Below, in pieces: positions 11,352 to 23,281 of a stretch of 64,000 nt of DNA. The stretch's first letter is position 1. Each line of letters starts with the position of its first letter. This DNA is from Tigriopus japonicus (lineage: Eukaryota; Arthropoda; Copepoda; Harpacticoida; Harpacticidae), in NCBI GenBank assembly GCA_010645155.1, contig CM021315.1:6952033-7016032 (forward strand), read 5' to 3'. The notes beneath the pieces were generated by a model. That model was not told the DNA's origin, did no database searches, and saw nothing but the letters and a program-made list of their open reading frames with translations. The position numbers were made by a program, and so were the translations under genes.

Positions 11352-14083
11352 GTAACAAGGAAAGAGGAACGGTCGCACGTTTTTAGACTCTTTGATCGTC
11401 GATGACTAAATGACTGCTGAGTTTTCTCCAAAAGCAATAAGTAGACACAGCTCTCGACATTTGTGTAAATAATAAAGAAATCCGACCTGGCAAAGAAAAC
11501 TTTTACTTAATCTTCACCAAGATATCAAAATCATTAGAACGAACAAAACGACTTCGAAATCTTACCTCGAAGCTTCACATTTATGGGATAGGCATAAAAA
11601 TGTTGAAAAAAATCTAAACGTGCAAACTTGTTGCAAAGCCTTTCTTGATCTGTTTCCTCTTCATTTTTATGAAACTGGTTTTGAAAATCAATCTTTGTCT
11701 CTTCAAAATTCGATTTTCGTTAAAAAATTAATTGCAATAAAAATTCCAAAATAAATTCCAATACTTCTGGCCAGAATCTTTCACAGTTTGGAGTCCATGA
11801 CGCAAAGCTTTGTTATTTGATCAATTCCAACAATTACCTCATGAGGGAGGGGCCGGATCATTTGGCAACATGTGGGACCGTTCACTACATTATAGAACAA
11901 CAAAGGAAGCATCGACGATGAGTCTTCTGCACTCTAAATAGAACTTCGACTTCTAGGTTTTGCCCTTGGTGAGTCATATTTTTGGGGTTGAACATTGAGC
12001 AATATCGTCTCTTTTTAAGAGGCATCTTCATCGTCAATTTGTTCTTTTTCCGGTTTTCTTATAGATTGTAGGCGACAGTCGATGTTCTAGGAAACCCGCG
12101 ACTCAAGCTCAAAAAGGCACAGGACTAACCGCACGCGTTTTCGGCAAAACGCTCAAGGGTGAGGAATTGCAGGAACGTCAAGCTTGGGAGTGCCAAGAGG
12201 GACACACAACAACGGTTTCGGCTAGCCGCCCTCCTTTTTCTCTCTCGTTTTGCAACTTTTCCAGACTCTCAAAGGCAAAAAGGGTTGTCCATGACAATTT
12301 GGGCGTCGTGGAAATTATAGAAGAAAGCTTTCCGACACAGTCTGAGCGTGGAACAACACCCTAGTGGGTAAGTGTTTGATTTCCTATGACTGTTTTCAAC
12401 ATGATTCCATTTCTTTGCTTTTGCTAATTCAGGGGTGCTTGGATTGACGAAAAAGAATCCCGCTTTGTAACGAGAGTAACTTTTTAGATAACAAACAAAC
12501 ATCGTCTCGACGTTGCTGCTTGTGAATTAGTTTAGAACTCGTTCTAAATTATCGTTGTTTGCCTCCGACTGATCTTACTGAATTGAATGCAATTCACAAA
12601 CAGCCATGAATGAATCTTACAAATTAAATTGCAAATGAAATCACAACAGAAAAAAGTGAGATAAGGTATGGAAATCAAGTTAAATACAACCAAAAATAAG
12701 CTACCTAGAATTTGCTGTTGAAAATTTGAACCCTAAAATGGCGAAAAATGTTCACCGTCATATCCCGATACAAGTCAAAAATTAGCCACAAATTAGGTTC
12801 TTTTGACGCTAAAAAACCTCAAGACTCAAGAAGTTGGTCAAGATCATTATTCGAATCATGCTACTGGAATGAAAGTTTGATTGTGATACTATAAGTATCA
12901 CTAATGCTCATGACATGAACTATTTGGCTGCATGTAAATTACTGAAGGAAGAAAAAAAAATGTCGTTGAACTCGAGCTTCTCTTTTGTTAATCACTTGTT
13001 TTTTCTTGTTTCTCAAAAAATCCAAAAAGTCCATTTGAAAGTCCATTTCAAATCAATGGACAATTATACTTGGCTCATGTAAGCAGTTCTTTAGATAAAT
13101 GTAATTCATTAGATAAATGAAAAGCTGGTTTCCCTGTTTCAAACCAAAATTCGTTGGTTAAGCTTAAGGCAAGGTGGGAGTTCTTTGGTAATGGACCGCT
13201 TTCTTGGTCTCAAAATAGTGTCATATTTGTACTTAACTTGCAATAGCGTGAATCATCGAAAAATATGGCTTTCAAACAGGAATCATCATTCATGGCCCAC
13301 AATTCAATGATCAGCTATTCCGAGAACCCCTCTATCTCAACAAACTTAACTGAAATTAGGACCATTCCTGGTGCGGGTACCGAGTAGAGACTATCTAGTA
13401 CCGAGTAATCCTACGTTTGAGTGAGGACTACTATCTGGGTTCACATCCGAGGCGCGAGATCTCGCTCTGCCACAAATGAATCTTCCGACAGACTAGCCCA
13501 AATAGGCCGGTTAGAGTGATCTAGAACTCGAACTCGGTATTGCTCCCGATTCCCTGAGCTGGATGGAGGGCCAGGCTTGTGGAGAACCTGCGATGGATGG
13601 GAAGGGATGAGATTCGGCACTCCTTCTCAATGAGTGCCGCGAAGACCTAGGTCGGGAAACTAAGCACCCGCGTGTTGCTAGAACTCTCCAGGTTGCTGCA
13701 AAGCATGCTTCTTTCCATCTTGCTTGCTTGCTCGCCAGAGCTTGGCTTGGGCTTAGGATTGCTTTGCGGTGTCCTATGTTAGCTTGAGTCTCAACCTTCT
13801 CAGACAACTATGATACTCCTACTTTTTACCTTCCAGGAAAAGGACCGGAGCCTGAGAGTACGAAGCAACAGTGATTGAAGCAATAATTTTCTTTGCCGGC
13901 CTGCGAACTCACACCGCGATCAGGTCGGAACCCTCGTGTTGTTTCAGAAGCGGCAAATATTGCTACAGGCCATTACTGTTTCATCTGGAAAAGCTTACAC
14001 GGTTTGAACCATTGTAATATCATCCGATTTTGTTTGTGTTCTTCACACCACGCGTTGAAACCCACCAAAGGACAAAGTAGACC
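11352..14083 (+). other. Intergenic; possible non-coding leader exons of the Ig gene
   Basis: No protein is recognised. Several strong splice-like sites occur on the plus strand: a donor GTGAGT near 11967, an acceptor TTTTCTTATAG near 12064, a donor GTAAGT at 12368 and an acceptor CCTTCCAG ending at 13836. They could define 5' UTR exons of the gene that starts at 14084. This is inference, and transcript data would decide it. The stretch around 13440-13800 is more GC-rich than its surroundings. The rest is AT-rich and featureless. Confidence 0.3.
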
Positions 14084-14692
14084 ATGGCATTCTCAAGGCC
14101 AAAACTCGAAGTGATTGCAGCCCTCTTAGCAATGTCCTTGTTTATGGGTATTCAATCCAGCCCTGTTCCCAACGAATCTGATTATGATGAAGAAGAGATT
14201 GTGTCTACAGACAATCCCGATTTCATCAGCACCTCTTCCACCAAAACAGTAGCCGAAGGTCGAAGGCTCAAATTGGTATGCCAAGTCAATGACTTGGGTG
14301 ATCTTCCTCTCATTTGGATGAAGGGTGGGAGTGAGATGCTCACTATTGGAACCAAAATGATCACTCCAGACTCACGATTCCAATTTCGCAAGCTGGACGG
14401 TAATACGGGGATGACTTTGATTTTGGAGCCTGTGGAAAAGGCTGACGCGAATAACTATACCTGTACCATTGCCATTAACCCTCCCAAATCGATTCATTTT
14501 GATGTGCGAGTGGTCGATCCAAGTGAGCTGACCAATGAGATAAGCGAAGTGGAACCAGAGACTGATCCATCCGAGAACAACCACGAGGATCATAGTGACG
14601 CAGTATCAGATAAAGGTGGAGCGGCTATTGTGACAAACTGTGCCCTTACCATGTTCTTTGGACTTCTTATGTTATTAATGGCAAGATATTAG
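14084..14692 (+). CDS. Single-Ig-domain, probably GPI-anchored surface protein
   Basis: A 202-residue protein. Residues 1-26 form a signal peptide ending near IQSSPVP. An acidic linker follows, then one Ig domain (about 48-148). The domain has the core cysteine in KLVCQV, the core tryptophan in LIWMK, and the second cysteine in DANNYTC, the usual D-x-x-x-Y-x-C signature. The PPKSIHFDV ending recalls lachesin/DIP-type domains of arthropod neural Ig proteins. An acidic spacer leads to a hydrophobic C-terminus (ALTMFFGLLMLLMARY) with small residues (GGAA) before it, as in a GPI signal. It could instead be a single-pass membrane protein with almost no tail. One domain is fewer than in lachesin, so the exact family is uncertain. 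The coding region is in one exon, while the leader may be spliced. Confidence 0.8.
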   Translation: MAFSRPKLEVIAALLAMSLFMGIQSSPVPNESDYDEEEIVSTDNPDFISTSSTKTVAEGRRLKLVCQVNDLGDLPLIWMKGGSEMLTIGTKMITPDSRFQFRKLDGNTGMTLILEPVEKADANNYTCTIAINPPKSIHFDVRVVDPSELTNEISEVEPETDPSENNHEDHSDAVSDKGGAAIVTNCALTMFFGLLMLLMARY

Positions 14693-15033
14693 TTACCAAT
14701 CACCAAGCATCATTGGAGCCATTTCTTCGTAAATCAAAATCTGAGGAAGTGTCACTTAAATTTGTGATATTACGTCTAACGTGAGAACACTTAAGCTAAC
14801 AATATGCTGCCGACGATAGCCATTTCAAAATTACCAAGAAGTGTCCTCAACTATGAGAGAACCAAGCTTCCAACACAACAGTGGTTTCAACGCCCCCATT
14901 TCGAAGTGGTGAATCTGAAAACACTAAAGACGTTTGAGTACCCATGGGTGACCTGATTCCACAACATTACTTAATGAATTGCATCTGGAGACACAAATAC
15001 AGATGATATTATACCATTTTAAGGTTTGTATCG

Positions 15034-15039
15034 AATAAA
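15034..15039 (+). terminator. Polyadenylation signal of the Ig gene
   Basis: AATAAA lies about 340 bases beyond the stop codon of the Ig-domain gene. Confidence 0.5.
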
Positions 15040-18000
15040 GCCTTGAAGAAGACATATTTTCCACCATTTCTCAAAGTTTTAAATAATAGAGTAGAACAAA
15101 CTTGCCTTTTCTTTTTATTTATTTGCTTGAGTTTTGTGCATGTTTTGGCAACTGAAATCATCGGTGAATGACAAGAAATATAGATCATTTCTTCCTTTTC
15201 TGATTTAGCCGAGATAAATCGAGCCCTTTACCTTTTTCACGTATCAGCCTTACTTTTCAAGGAGGCCTGCAAAAATTTGCACGCAAAAGTCTTTTTACGT
15301 CTCTTGATGATTTTGAGGTGTGGTTACAACCATTGGATTTTACGTACCAAAACCGAACATTTGACAACTTGTTACACCAAAATATAAGTTGCCATCTTAA
15401 TGCAAGTAAAAATAGTTACTTGATCACCTTTCATTGGTTTAATTTAGAGAAACAAGATAAAAACTTGACCTTAAACTATGAACTGAGTTCTAGAGGTAAG
15501 AACAAAATCAAAATGGAAACTACATCACGTGTCACGTCCCTTGGGCTTTCGCTAAACGAGTCAAATCTGTGACTATGAGGTCCAGATCGAAGTATCCTAA
15601 TGATAAGGAAGAGTAATAGTCGCAACTTTCTTTGTTTCTCAGCTTAGCAGCTCGCCTCTTTTCAAGAAATTCGAAAATCATTTGCCACTGCAATTGCAAG
15701 AAAGCTCACAAAAAAACGCAAAGCCGAGATCCTCCCCAAAGCTAAATTGCAAGAAGTAATGCGAATTCTTGTACCAAATGAGGACACTGGTTGGTTGTTG
15801 TGCTCAAAGATCATAGTCACAGACTGATGTTGAACATGACAATTGAGTTGTCCAGTTTATTTTTCAGCGTTCCATTAATGCACACCCTTCGGCAAGATGG
15901 TCAAATTTTTGCCTCCTCAAAGAAGAGCACTTCAAAAATTGGACCACACATGCATCCCTAGCAAAGCTTAAAGAGAAAGCACAAGTGGCGCAGGACGATG
16001 GCTGATAGGATTTGTTCACAATAAGAGCGTACTTTTAGCCGAATACTGCTACCTAGTGTACGTAGATTTTCCTTGACCCTTGATTTGAAAAAATGGTGCA
16101 TCCCCATTGGTGAACATTCCCCAAATCTGAATTGAAGTGATTCTTGCTCACTAGCTAATCATTTTGTTTAAAGTTGCAAAGACTGATAAAACAGAGCAGT
16201 TAAACGGAAGTGGTTTGTCCTGATCCAGGGTTTTCAGTCAATTCGAGTTTCCTTGAAAGCCCAACTTGCGTTTAGATGGCAAAATATTCTAGATGAATTC
16301 AAATGATCAAGTTACCGTCCTCTTTTTCATGCTTTCATACGTTTGGCTTGCGATTTACCATGCTCTAAATGGAACACGTTAGAACTGATCCCTAAGCAGC
16401 GTTTTGGGAGAGGCTCTTTTTATTCTTGACCATCTCAACATCACGTTTGTTTTTAAAACAAATATGATACAGTAAATACTGTAATATCATGATTGATATG
16501 GCAGATTTAATTGTTTTATCAGTGTGCTTCGTTAATCATGGCCGTATTTAAAAATCAACATACTGTTCCAAAAATACTGATATGATGCAAGCAGGCGATA
16601 ATTTGAAATTCATGTACTATTTCAATCAAGGAACCTTTATCTTTTACGATTTTAAAACTATCATGTTAAAAGCCGAAGTAGATCTGAATGGTAGATTGAA
16701 CATTGTGCCAACTGATAAAAGTAATAACCAATAACATTCTTCCCTTCTTTCCATGACCCAACATCATTCCAATTTTTAACACGCAAGCACCAAGCATTTT
16801 GTTGAAAATGTAGCAATATGTGTGCTAGATGACTCTTTTTTTAAATCTTTATAATTTTACCTTGTTTTTTAATAATTTTACTCTTTTTATAAATTTACCT
16901 TGAATAAAGTTGAAAAATAATGTTATCGCATTAAGGTATTCACTTAAATGATTCTTTCGCCGAAATTAAGAACGTTTTACCTCGAAAATCGTTTGTTGTC
17001 TTCATCTTGGAGTTGTTCAAGGCCATATACATGTTTATCAATGATGATTGATGTCTCAACCAAGGACATCTTAATTTCTCAGGACGAATTACAGAAATAC
17101 AGCTTAAGGCCTGTCATTGTACTAAAATGAGAGGTTATTTCAAAGCAGTAAATGTTCCGTTGAATTTTCATTGTAGTGACTAGGCCTTAAGTGGTATTCT
17201 GTAATATATCCTTCGTTGAGTCATCCTTGACTCAACCCAGGATCACTCCCGCTCAAGCCCAATCATTGGTACATTGAGATTAAAAAACAATATAATTGTT
17301 GCAATACAATCAAATTTTATTGAATGACCAAATGTGCAATGGGTTTGGCAATATAATTACATACATCAACCTCAAATTAATAGGAGAATCACAAATGCCT
17401 TCAGGGTCAAGATATCCTTTTTATCATCAAATTCAACAACATCCTGAAATAAGTGAGTTTTGTTTATTACATTTCTTGAGAAATATCCATCCGCCTTTCC
17501 CCTTATGTTTAACGAATCAGGCCTTTGCATAAATTTATCCAAGAAGTTAATTTTTTGGTAAGTCACGAAACCTCGTTTCAAAACCTGAACATCAATTCAC
17601 GATAACTCGTCTAAAACATGATATAAATTGTATTTCTTTATAACCGCTCTTATTTACAATAGAATGAAAATCTGGCACCCTTTGGAATTGCGACTTCCTT
17701 CTCAAGATCCACAAAGGACTTGTACAGTAAACTTCTTCTTTCAGAGCCCAGAGAGAAAGAGGGTTCCAACTCTCTTTGCTTGGAACAAACTGCAGATGCA
17801 AAGATGTGGATCCTTAATGCCATCGACCATCGATTTTTTGCCAACTGCCAGAACTAGACAGACATTTTTTAGGGATAAGTGAGCTTGGAAACCGGTATGA
17901 TTGACCTCACCTCAGGTTTAAGCAAGCTTACGAAGATGACTAATTTGTATCCTTGAATCCTAAGCAAAACAGTGACTAACGGGGATAATCGTTGCTTGTC

Positions 18001-18054
18001 CACATCAATGAGTCGTGTCCCGTTCCAAGGAACTTCTGAGTAATTTAAGGTACA
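15040..18054. other. Intergenic, nothing recognised
   Basis: AT-rich, with no open frame above about 85 codons and no recognisable domain. A small imperfect palindrome around 16464-16492 (ATGATACAGTA / TACTGTAATATCAT) is the only local structure I noticed, plus a short TTGAGTCA / TGACTCAA inverted pair near 17216-17236. Confidence 0.5.
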
Positions 18055-18060
18055 TTTATT
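18055..18060 (-). terminator. Polyadenylation signal of the PH-domain gene
   Basis: AATAAA on the minus strand, 116 bases after the stop codon of the PH-domain gene. Confidence 0.5.
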
Positions 18061-18175
18061 TCATTCTATTGCATCATCTACATTGATTAAAGCTCAAGCC
18101 AATATCCAATAAGTTAATGATGTCAGTACTTGAAATACCCTTCTCTTTTTCCATAGCAAATTTTGTACAAAGAGT

Positions 18176-19795
18176 TCAAAGCTTTCTTTGTCCAGTTGGG
18201 CTGATATCCTGTAAGGCAGGTTGTTGAGCTCTTTTGGATTTGATGCAGTCTGGTTCTTCGTCCAAAGAAGAGCAGGAAAATGTTGACGAGGAAAGCCTGC
18301 GTGACCGAGGTTCTCCTCGAATAGTGTACCCGTTCAGGTCATAAATGTTGTAGGAGAGAGTGCTGACGTTGGTTTTTGTGCCTTGGATACTTTCTGGCGA
18401 TTTTGGTGGTGAAGCAGCGTCGACTGCTGATCTCGGAGAAGTTCTTCCAGAGCTAGATTGGGAGAGCACGTCGAACGAGCCAGACCTCGACTTTCCCAAG
18501 ACTCGGCGGAGGTTCAGGGCAGAAAGGTTGGTTGTGGAAGCAGAGATCTTTTTCAAAGCTCGCCTCCTAAGTGAGGATGGGGATGGCTCCAGCGATTGCC
18601 ATCGATCGATGTCGGGGTCTTCTCGGCTCCTAAATGAGAGAAGGGAAGAAGAGTCATCCTTGGAGGAGAATGAACACGAGGACAGGGAAGTACAGGAAGC
18701 AGAAGAGGCTCCGCACTCTTTCTGAATGGCTTTAATGGAATCGTTGGATGGATCAGAGGAACGCCGAGTTGGTTCTCTTGTTGAAAAAGGAGAAGTATGA
18801 CAAAGAAGCTCAAGATCCGGGGATTTGGAAGAGTTCTCATTCAAGAGTCCAAGTTGCCTCCCCAGTCTTGTGGTCTCTTGAGAGGCCAAGAAATGCGCTT
18901 CTTCAAGGGCTCGCCGCCAGGCATAGAGATCGAACATGCCCGTGAATGAATCAAAGACCATTTCGACCATGTTAACATCTTTTTCTTTGCCCCTCATTTG
19001 AAGAAATACCTTGTTTTTTTCAAACCGGCTTTTGGTAACATGAGTGTTGACGGAATCAAGATCCAAGTAGAATAATACTCTGCCAGTTGGCTCATGAACA
19101 TGGGGTTGATCAAACTCCCCATCCACGTCCTCAAAAATGAGCAATTGGCGACTGGTTATGGTAATGGTCTTGATCTGACGTTTGTTGGAAGCACCTTTGC
19201 CTTGAAGCACTCGGAATTTTAGTCTGCCTTCTTTTACCACATCTCTGACAAATTGATCGTAGGCTCGTTTGATTTTTTGAGCGGAAACATTGGATTTGGA
19301 TAGTATTTGAAACCAGCTCTCCAGAGTGAACCTTTGGCCTTCCAAATCTTCGTCAAAGGGCATTCCTATCTCCTTGGCCAAGAACTGCAATGACTTGTTT
19401 GACATTTCCAAACACTGAGAATCGCCATCGATCTCGCAAAATCTGTTAAAAAGGCAGTAGATTCGAAAGAGCACCAGCTTCCGATCCAAGGTGTATTGAT
19501 TAAAATCAAATTTGATCAAATCCCACACGATCTTTTCCACCAGTCTTTCCAATTCGCATCCAAGAATCCTCCTTGCCTTTTGAATACTGTACAAGTATGA
19601 TGAAAAAGTTTCCACTGTAACTTTCAAGTTGGAGAAGAATTTGTCAAACTGGACAAATCCACTCTCTTTGTTCAAGACGTTGTCCTCAACATTGCAAAAT
19701 ATCACAGTACACAGGTGTTTAAGCAAGCTCTTATGCTCTCCAATGTCTTTTTTGGCCAAGAGGTGGCCCACACAGGTCAACCGGGGAGCCTCCAT
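18176..19795 (-). CDS. PH-domain protein with SWAP-70/DEF6-like N-terminal half
   Basis: A 539-residue intronless protein. I start it at the ATG at 19795 (MEAPRL); the open frame extends a little upstream only through a GTG. Residues 1-185 are helical. Segments such as VWDLIKF (90-96) and FRIYCLFNRF (110-119), and the run into RAYDQFVRDVVKEG (177-190) just before the PH domain, resemble the N-terminal part of SWAP-70 and DEF6. The PH domain spans about 187-305 and ends with the conserved tryptophan in AWRRALEEA. In that family the PH domain binds phosphoinositides and the protein activates Rac-type GTPases. Here the long coiled-coil, exchange-factor-like C-terminus is absent. It is replaced by a serine-rich, basic, apparently disordered tail (310-539) with SP sites. 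A role as a membrane-recruited adaptor is inference. Confidence 0.6.
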   Translation of the reverse strand: MEAPRLTCVGHLLAKKDIGEHKSLLKHLCTVIFCNVEDNVLNKESGFVQFDKFFSNLKVTVETFSSYLYSIQKARRILGCELERLVEKIVWDLIKFDFNQYTLDRKLVLFRIYCLFNRFCEIDGDSQCLEMSNKSLQFLAKEIGMPFDEDLEGQRFTLESWFQILSKSNVSAQKIKRAYDQFVRDVVKEGRLKFRVLQGKGASNKRQIKTITITSRQLLIFEDVDGEFDQPHVHEPTGRVLFYLDLDSVNTHVTKSRFEKNKVFLQMRGKEKDVNMVEMVFDSFTGMFDLYAWRRALEEAHFLASQETTRLGRQLGLLNENSSKSPDLELLCHTSPFSTREPTRRSSDPSNDSIKAIQKECGASSASCTSLSSCSFSSKDDSSSLLSFRSREDPDIDRWQSLEPSPSSLRRRALKKISASTTNLSALNLRRVLGKSRSGSFDVLSQSSSGRTSPRSAVDAASPPKSPESIQGTKTNVSTLSYNIYDLNGYTIRGEPRSRRLSSSTFSCSSLDEEPDCIKSKRAQQPALQDISPTGQRKL

Positions 19796-22121
19796 TATGT
19801 CACCAATGTTCACAGGATTTATTCTTCAGAAAGTTGCTCTGAGACTCGAAATATTTTGTGGTGTTGCTTGCCCAACCATGCCCAAGTCAATGATTCCAAA
19901 CTGAATTATTCTTGTTCTTAAAAAAGCCAGATTTCGAAAAGCATGCGCGCTGGTTCAAGCTGGGATTGGGGAATTACCTTCCACCTCGTCAATCTACCTG
20001 CGCCTCTCTCACACACTCACCATGTCGCACTCTTAGGCAGGCACACTGGATTCCAATTGGTAAGGAAAGGTAAGTTGTTGTTACCATGCTTCTTATGCGG
20101 GAGGATTGCCATCAAATTCAACGGGGAAAACCCACTGAAGATTTCCAGACCAAATGATGCCAAGAAGGACAAAGATGGACGAAAGGGAGAAAACTGGCCA
20201 ACACTCGCAATACAATGTAAAAGTGCTTATCGCAATTGAGGGGCATTTCCTCCGGAGTTTTAGGAATCTCTTGTTCATTGATGTATTCACCGATTTAAGT
20301 TATCGTACCTACCAATTACTTGCTCATTCGTTGGCGTGAGTTTGCATGTTTCTTTTTTATTTCTCTTTTGAAATCTGCCAAATTGGACCATTTTCTCACC
20401 TCGTGTACCTTATCGTCAATGCAATTTGTCCACAAAATGCACTTAAACGAGGTGTTACGTCATCACCTCTTTTAGTTAACAATTTACTACCTTTGCCAAT
20501 TTCAATTTGAAACTTGAGTAACACTCTTAAATAATCTAATGCGTGAACTTTGACTGACATGGGTGCAAGAGTTCCATATTTGTTGTCATACGCAGGGGTA
20601 TCAGTTGATAATAGCGTCATCCAATTTTACTCCCCCCTATATAAAGGCTTGTTGCTAAGCATTACATTTGCAATAATTTGGCATTGAATTTTAAAAAATG
20701 AGGTGAAGAAATATCACTTATTATAAAATAATCACAAATATTATCCTGCAATATAAGGGCTTCTAATGTCAGTCCAAAGATGGGATATTGTTTAGAAAAG
20801 GTTTCATTACGGGTAAATTAAAAATGATTTGATAATAAATTTCAGGAGTTTATCAATTCCAATAACATCTAATATGAGTATAGCTAAGACCTTTTAAGTT
20901 GGATAAAAATATATTTTTCAACTGATTTTCTTAAAGGTGACTTTGTGTTTGGTATTGGAGCTAATTTGTGAAAACCCTGTCCTGTCGTCTTATTTTTTGG
21001 TCCTCTCTAGTTTTCAAAAAATTGGACAATTTTTCCACTAGCAATTCATGTTATCGTTGTGCCACAATTCGATATATTCTGCCTTGTCACAAAATGGTTC
21101 CTAAAAGTTGAATAAACATAAGCGGAGTGAAAGGCATTTGAAACATGTTTTTGAAACGTTGAATAAAAACTTGCGATGTTGTGTAAAAGTGCGTCACGAT
21201 TCCATTCTTTTTTATTAGATTTTTTTGTTATAAAATAAACGCTTGCTTGAGCCTCTTTTCTCTATTTCTACATGGTTTTCACACATTTTCGCAGAAAGCT
21301 TTGAAAGTATATAAAATCAAGTACACTCTTTTGTAAGTACTTAACTTCAAAATCTATACTATGATGAGGGATAAGATGGAAGAGAAGATTGGGTGAGCGT
21401 CAGAGTGTGATCTTGGTAGCGGTTTGTCACCTGTTCTAAGGAGCACTCGACCCGAAATCTCTCGAAATAAAGAACGCCTTGTCTATTTTAGATTCCAATA
21501 GATCATCGCCTACGACAGGGGTGGGTAACCACTTGACCGAGACTTACAACTTGTCTGCAAGGAACTATCCAGGAAGTCTAAATTGGTGGGCCTTGGAACT
21601 GGGCATCTTCAGGCTTTATGGAATTGAAATCGTAGGCCTTTGCAGTCATCAGCTTTTGCTTCGTGGGACCTTGATTGCATCATTCTGAATAATTAAAGTT
21701 TGGTGGGCATGGTTGTCGCGGCCCCTTGGCCTAGGACAACGAAATCTGGCTAAAAGGAAAATTTTCTTTCAACGATTTCCTCAATGAAAGAGGAAGCATG
21801 AATGTGAAAACAAACAAATCAAAATGCTCATGTCATTGGCATTCATGGTGTTTGTTTAATTGAAGTTTTGCTTGTAAAATCCTGGCCGAGAGGGAGGAGT
21901 AGTAGGAAAATTAGACAGGTGAAATTCCGTAACAAGTGAGGGTGCTCCGAACCTTTCCTTAAATGCGCCTGCCTCTCATGGTGCAATAGATTCCTTAGAA
22001 ATCAGTCTCAACGGTGCAAAATCGTCAGCAGATTCATAAATTTTAGCTTAGCGCCAGATTTTGATTCGAAACTAGTTTTAGAAATGAAAAAATAAAATTA
22101 AAGGCTATATTCTTGTTGGTA
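19796..22121. other. Intergenic; possible broken hAT end
   Basis: No gene is recognised. At 21516 a sequence begins CAGGGGTGGGTAACC, close to a hAT terminal repeat, but I could not find a matching opposite end or target duplication, so it may be a truncated copy. Nothing else is supported; short open frames around 19940-20340 and 21479-21688 show no domains. Confidence 0.35.
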
Positions 22122-22234
22122 CTGAAATTCAGGGTTGGTCAGGGGGATTATCCCCTCCAAAAAGAGTCCCGTTTATCCCCCTTGGGATAAACGGGATTTT
22201 CCTTCAAGCAGTAAAAGGGATAAACGGGATAAAC

Positions 22235-22500
22235 GGGATTTTCCTACTTTTCAAGCTTTTTTCCTACTTTTCACGCTTTTTTCCTACTTTTCAAGCATTT
22301 TTTCTTACTCTTCAAGCATTTTTCCGACCTTAAAAGCATTTTTTTTCTTGCTCTTCAAGCATTCTTACCTTAAAAGCAATTTTCTCTCACTCTTCCAGCA
22401 TTTTTTCCTACCTTAAAAGCATTTTTTATGTCTTCAAGCATTTTATCCTATCTTAAAAGCAATTTTCCTACGTTTCAAGCGTTTCTTCCTCATTTCTATA
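22235..22500 (+). repeat. Degenerate minisatellite, unit near TTTTTCCTACTTTTCAAGCA
   Basis: About a dozen imperfect copies of a roughly 20-25 bp unit, alternating between a TTTTCAAGC and a CTTAAAAGC ending. The open frame here is low-complexity (Phe/Ser/Leu) and not a gene. It sits wholly within the composite element. Confidence 0.75.
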
Positions 22501-23114
22501 ATTATTCACAAATTTCTGTAACAGTATATTACCCACAAAATCTCACTTTTTTCAATTAAGTCCCACACAAAAAATGATTTCCATTAATACAATGAAAACT
22601 CCTAGGTTTTTAGCTTATATTTTTTTGTGTTTCCGAAGTCAAAACGCAGCTTTGCAGCTGTAATCTGATATAGGCTGTCTGCTCTGTAGGAATATTGCAG
22701 GGTTAGTTGGGGGACTTTCTCATCCATAGAGCGTCCTGTTTTTTGGGATTAACGGGATTTTCCTCCAAGGAATAACAGGGATAAAGGGGATTTCCCTCCT
22801 TTATCAAACAAATTCCCCTTATTTCTAGAAATTACTTCATTTTTGTGTCTCTGTATTACATTCACTGAGCATGAAGTTTTCTTACCTCAATATCTTCAAC
22901 TGTGGAAGACTTCAATTTCATCACCACTCGACAAGTATTGTCAATTGTAACATGGTTTTTGAGTTTGATAATATATAACAATTATTTCTGTTATATATCT
23001 GTTAAATATTGTAAATATATTTTATTGATATTTATATTAAGCCTTTATTGTTTGATCGGCCATTTTCAGGGATGCCAAAAAGTATTCAAACATTTCAAAA
23101 TCAGAACAAAATTT

Positions 23115-23240
23115 GCTTTATTTCGTTTATCCACCGGTTCATCCCGTTTATCCTCCCATTTATCCCGTTTATCCCCCCATTTATCCCGTTTATCCCGTTT
23201 ATCCCCCAATTTATCCCGTTTATCCCCGGGTAAAGGGGAT
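23115..23240 (+). repeat. Minisatellite of CCCGTTTATCC units
   Basis: About ten copies of CCCGTTTATCC or CCATTTATCC in direct tandem order near the right end of the element. The complement GGGATAAACGGG occurs in inverted orientation near the left end (22180-22245), so the two blocks act as long subterminal inverted repeats. Confidence 0.8.
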
Positions 23241-23281
23241 AAATCGAAAAAGTTGATCCCCCGACCAACCCTGCTGAAATT

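Larger units (their letters stand above)
22130..23273. mobile_element. Composite hAT-like element with internal minisatellites
   Basis: The left end is CAGGGTTGGTC followed by AGGGGGAT; the right end is the complement ATCCCCCGACCAACCCTG. A perfect 8-bp duplication, CTGAAATT, flanks it (22122-22129 and 23274-23281). There is no transposase. A second copy of the left terminus (CAGGGTTAGTTGGGGGAC) lies inside at 22698, so the element seems to have duplicated its end. Two blocks of short tandem repeats fill much of it and are listed separately. Fit to hAT is by duplication length and terminus shape. Confidence 0.8.

Noticed and set aside
21516..21720. Another hAT element starting CAGGGGTGGGTAACC
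   Set aside because: No opposite terminal repeat or target duplication could be found.
22235..23240. CRISPR-like short repeats
   Set aside because: Units are adjacent, degenerate and without unique spacers, and lie inside an animal transposon.
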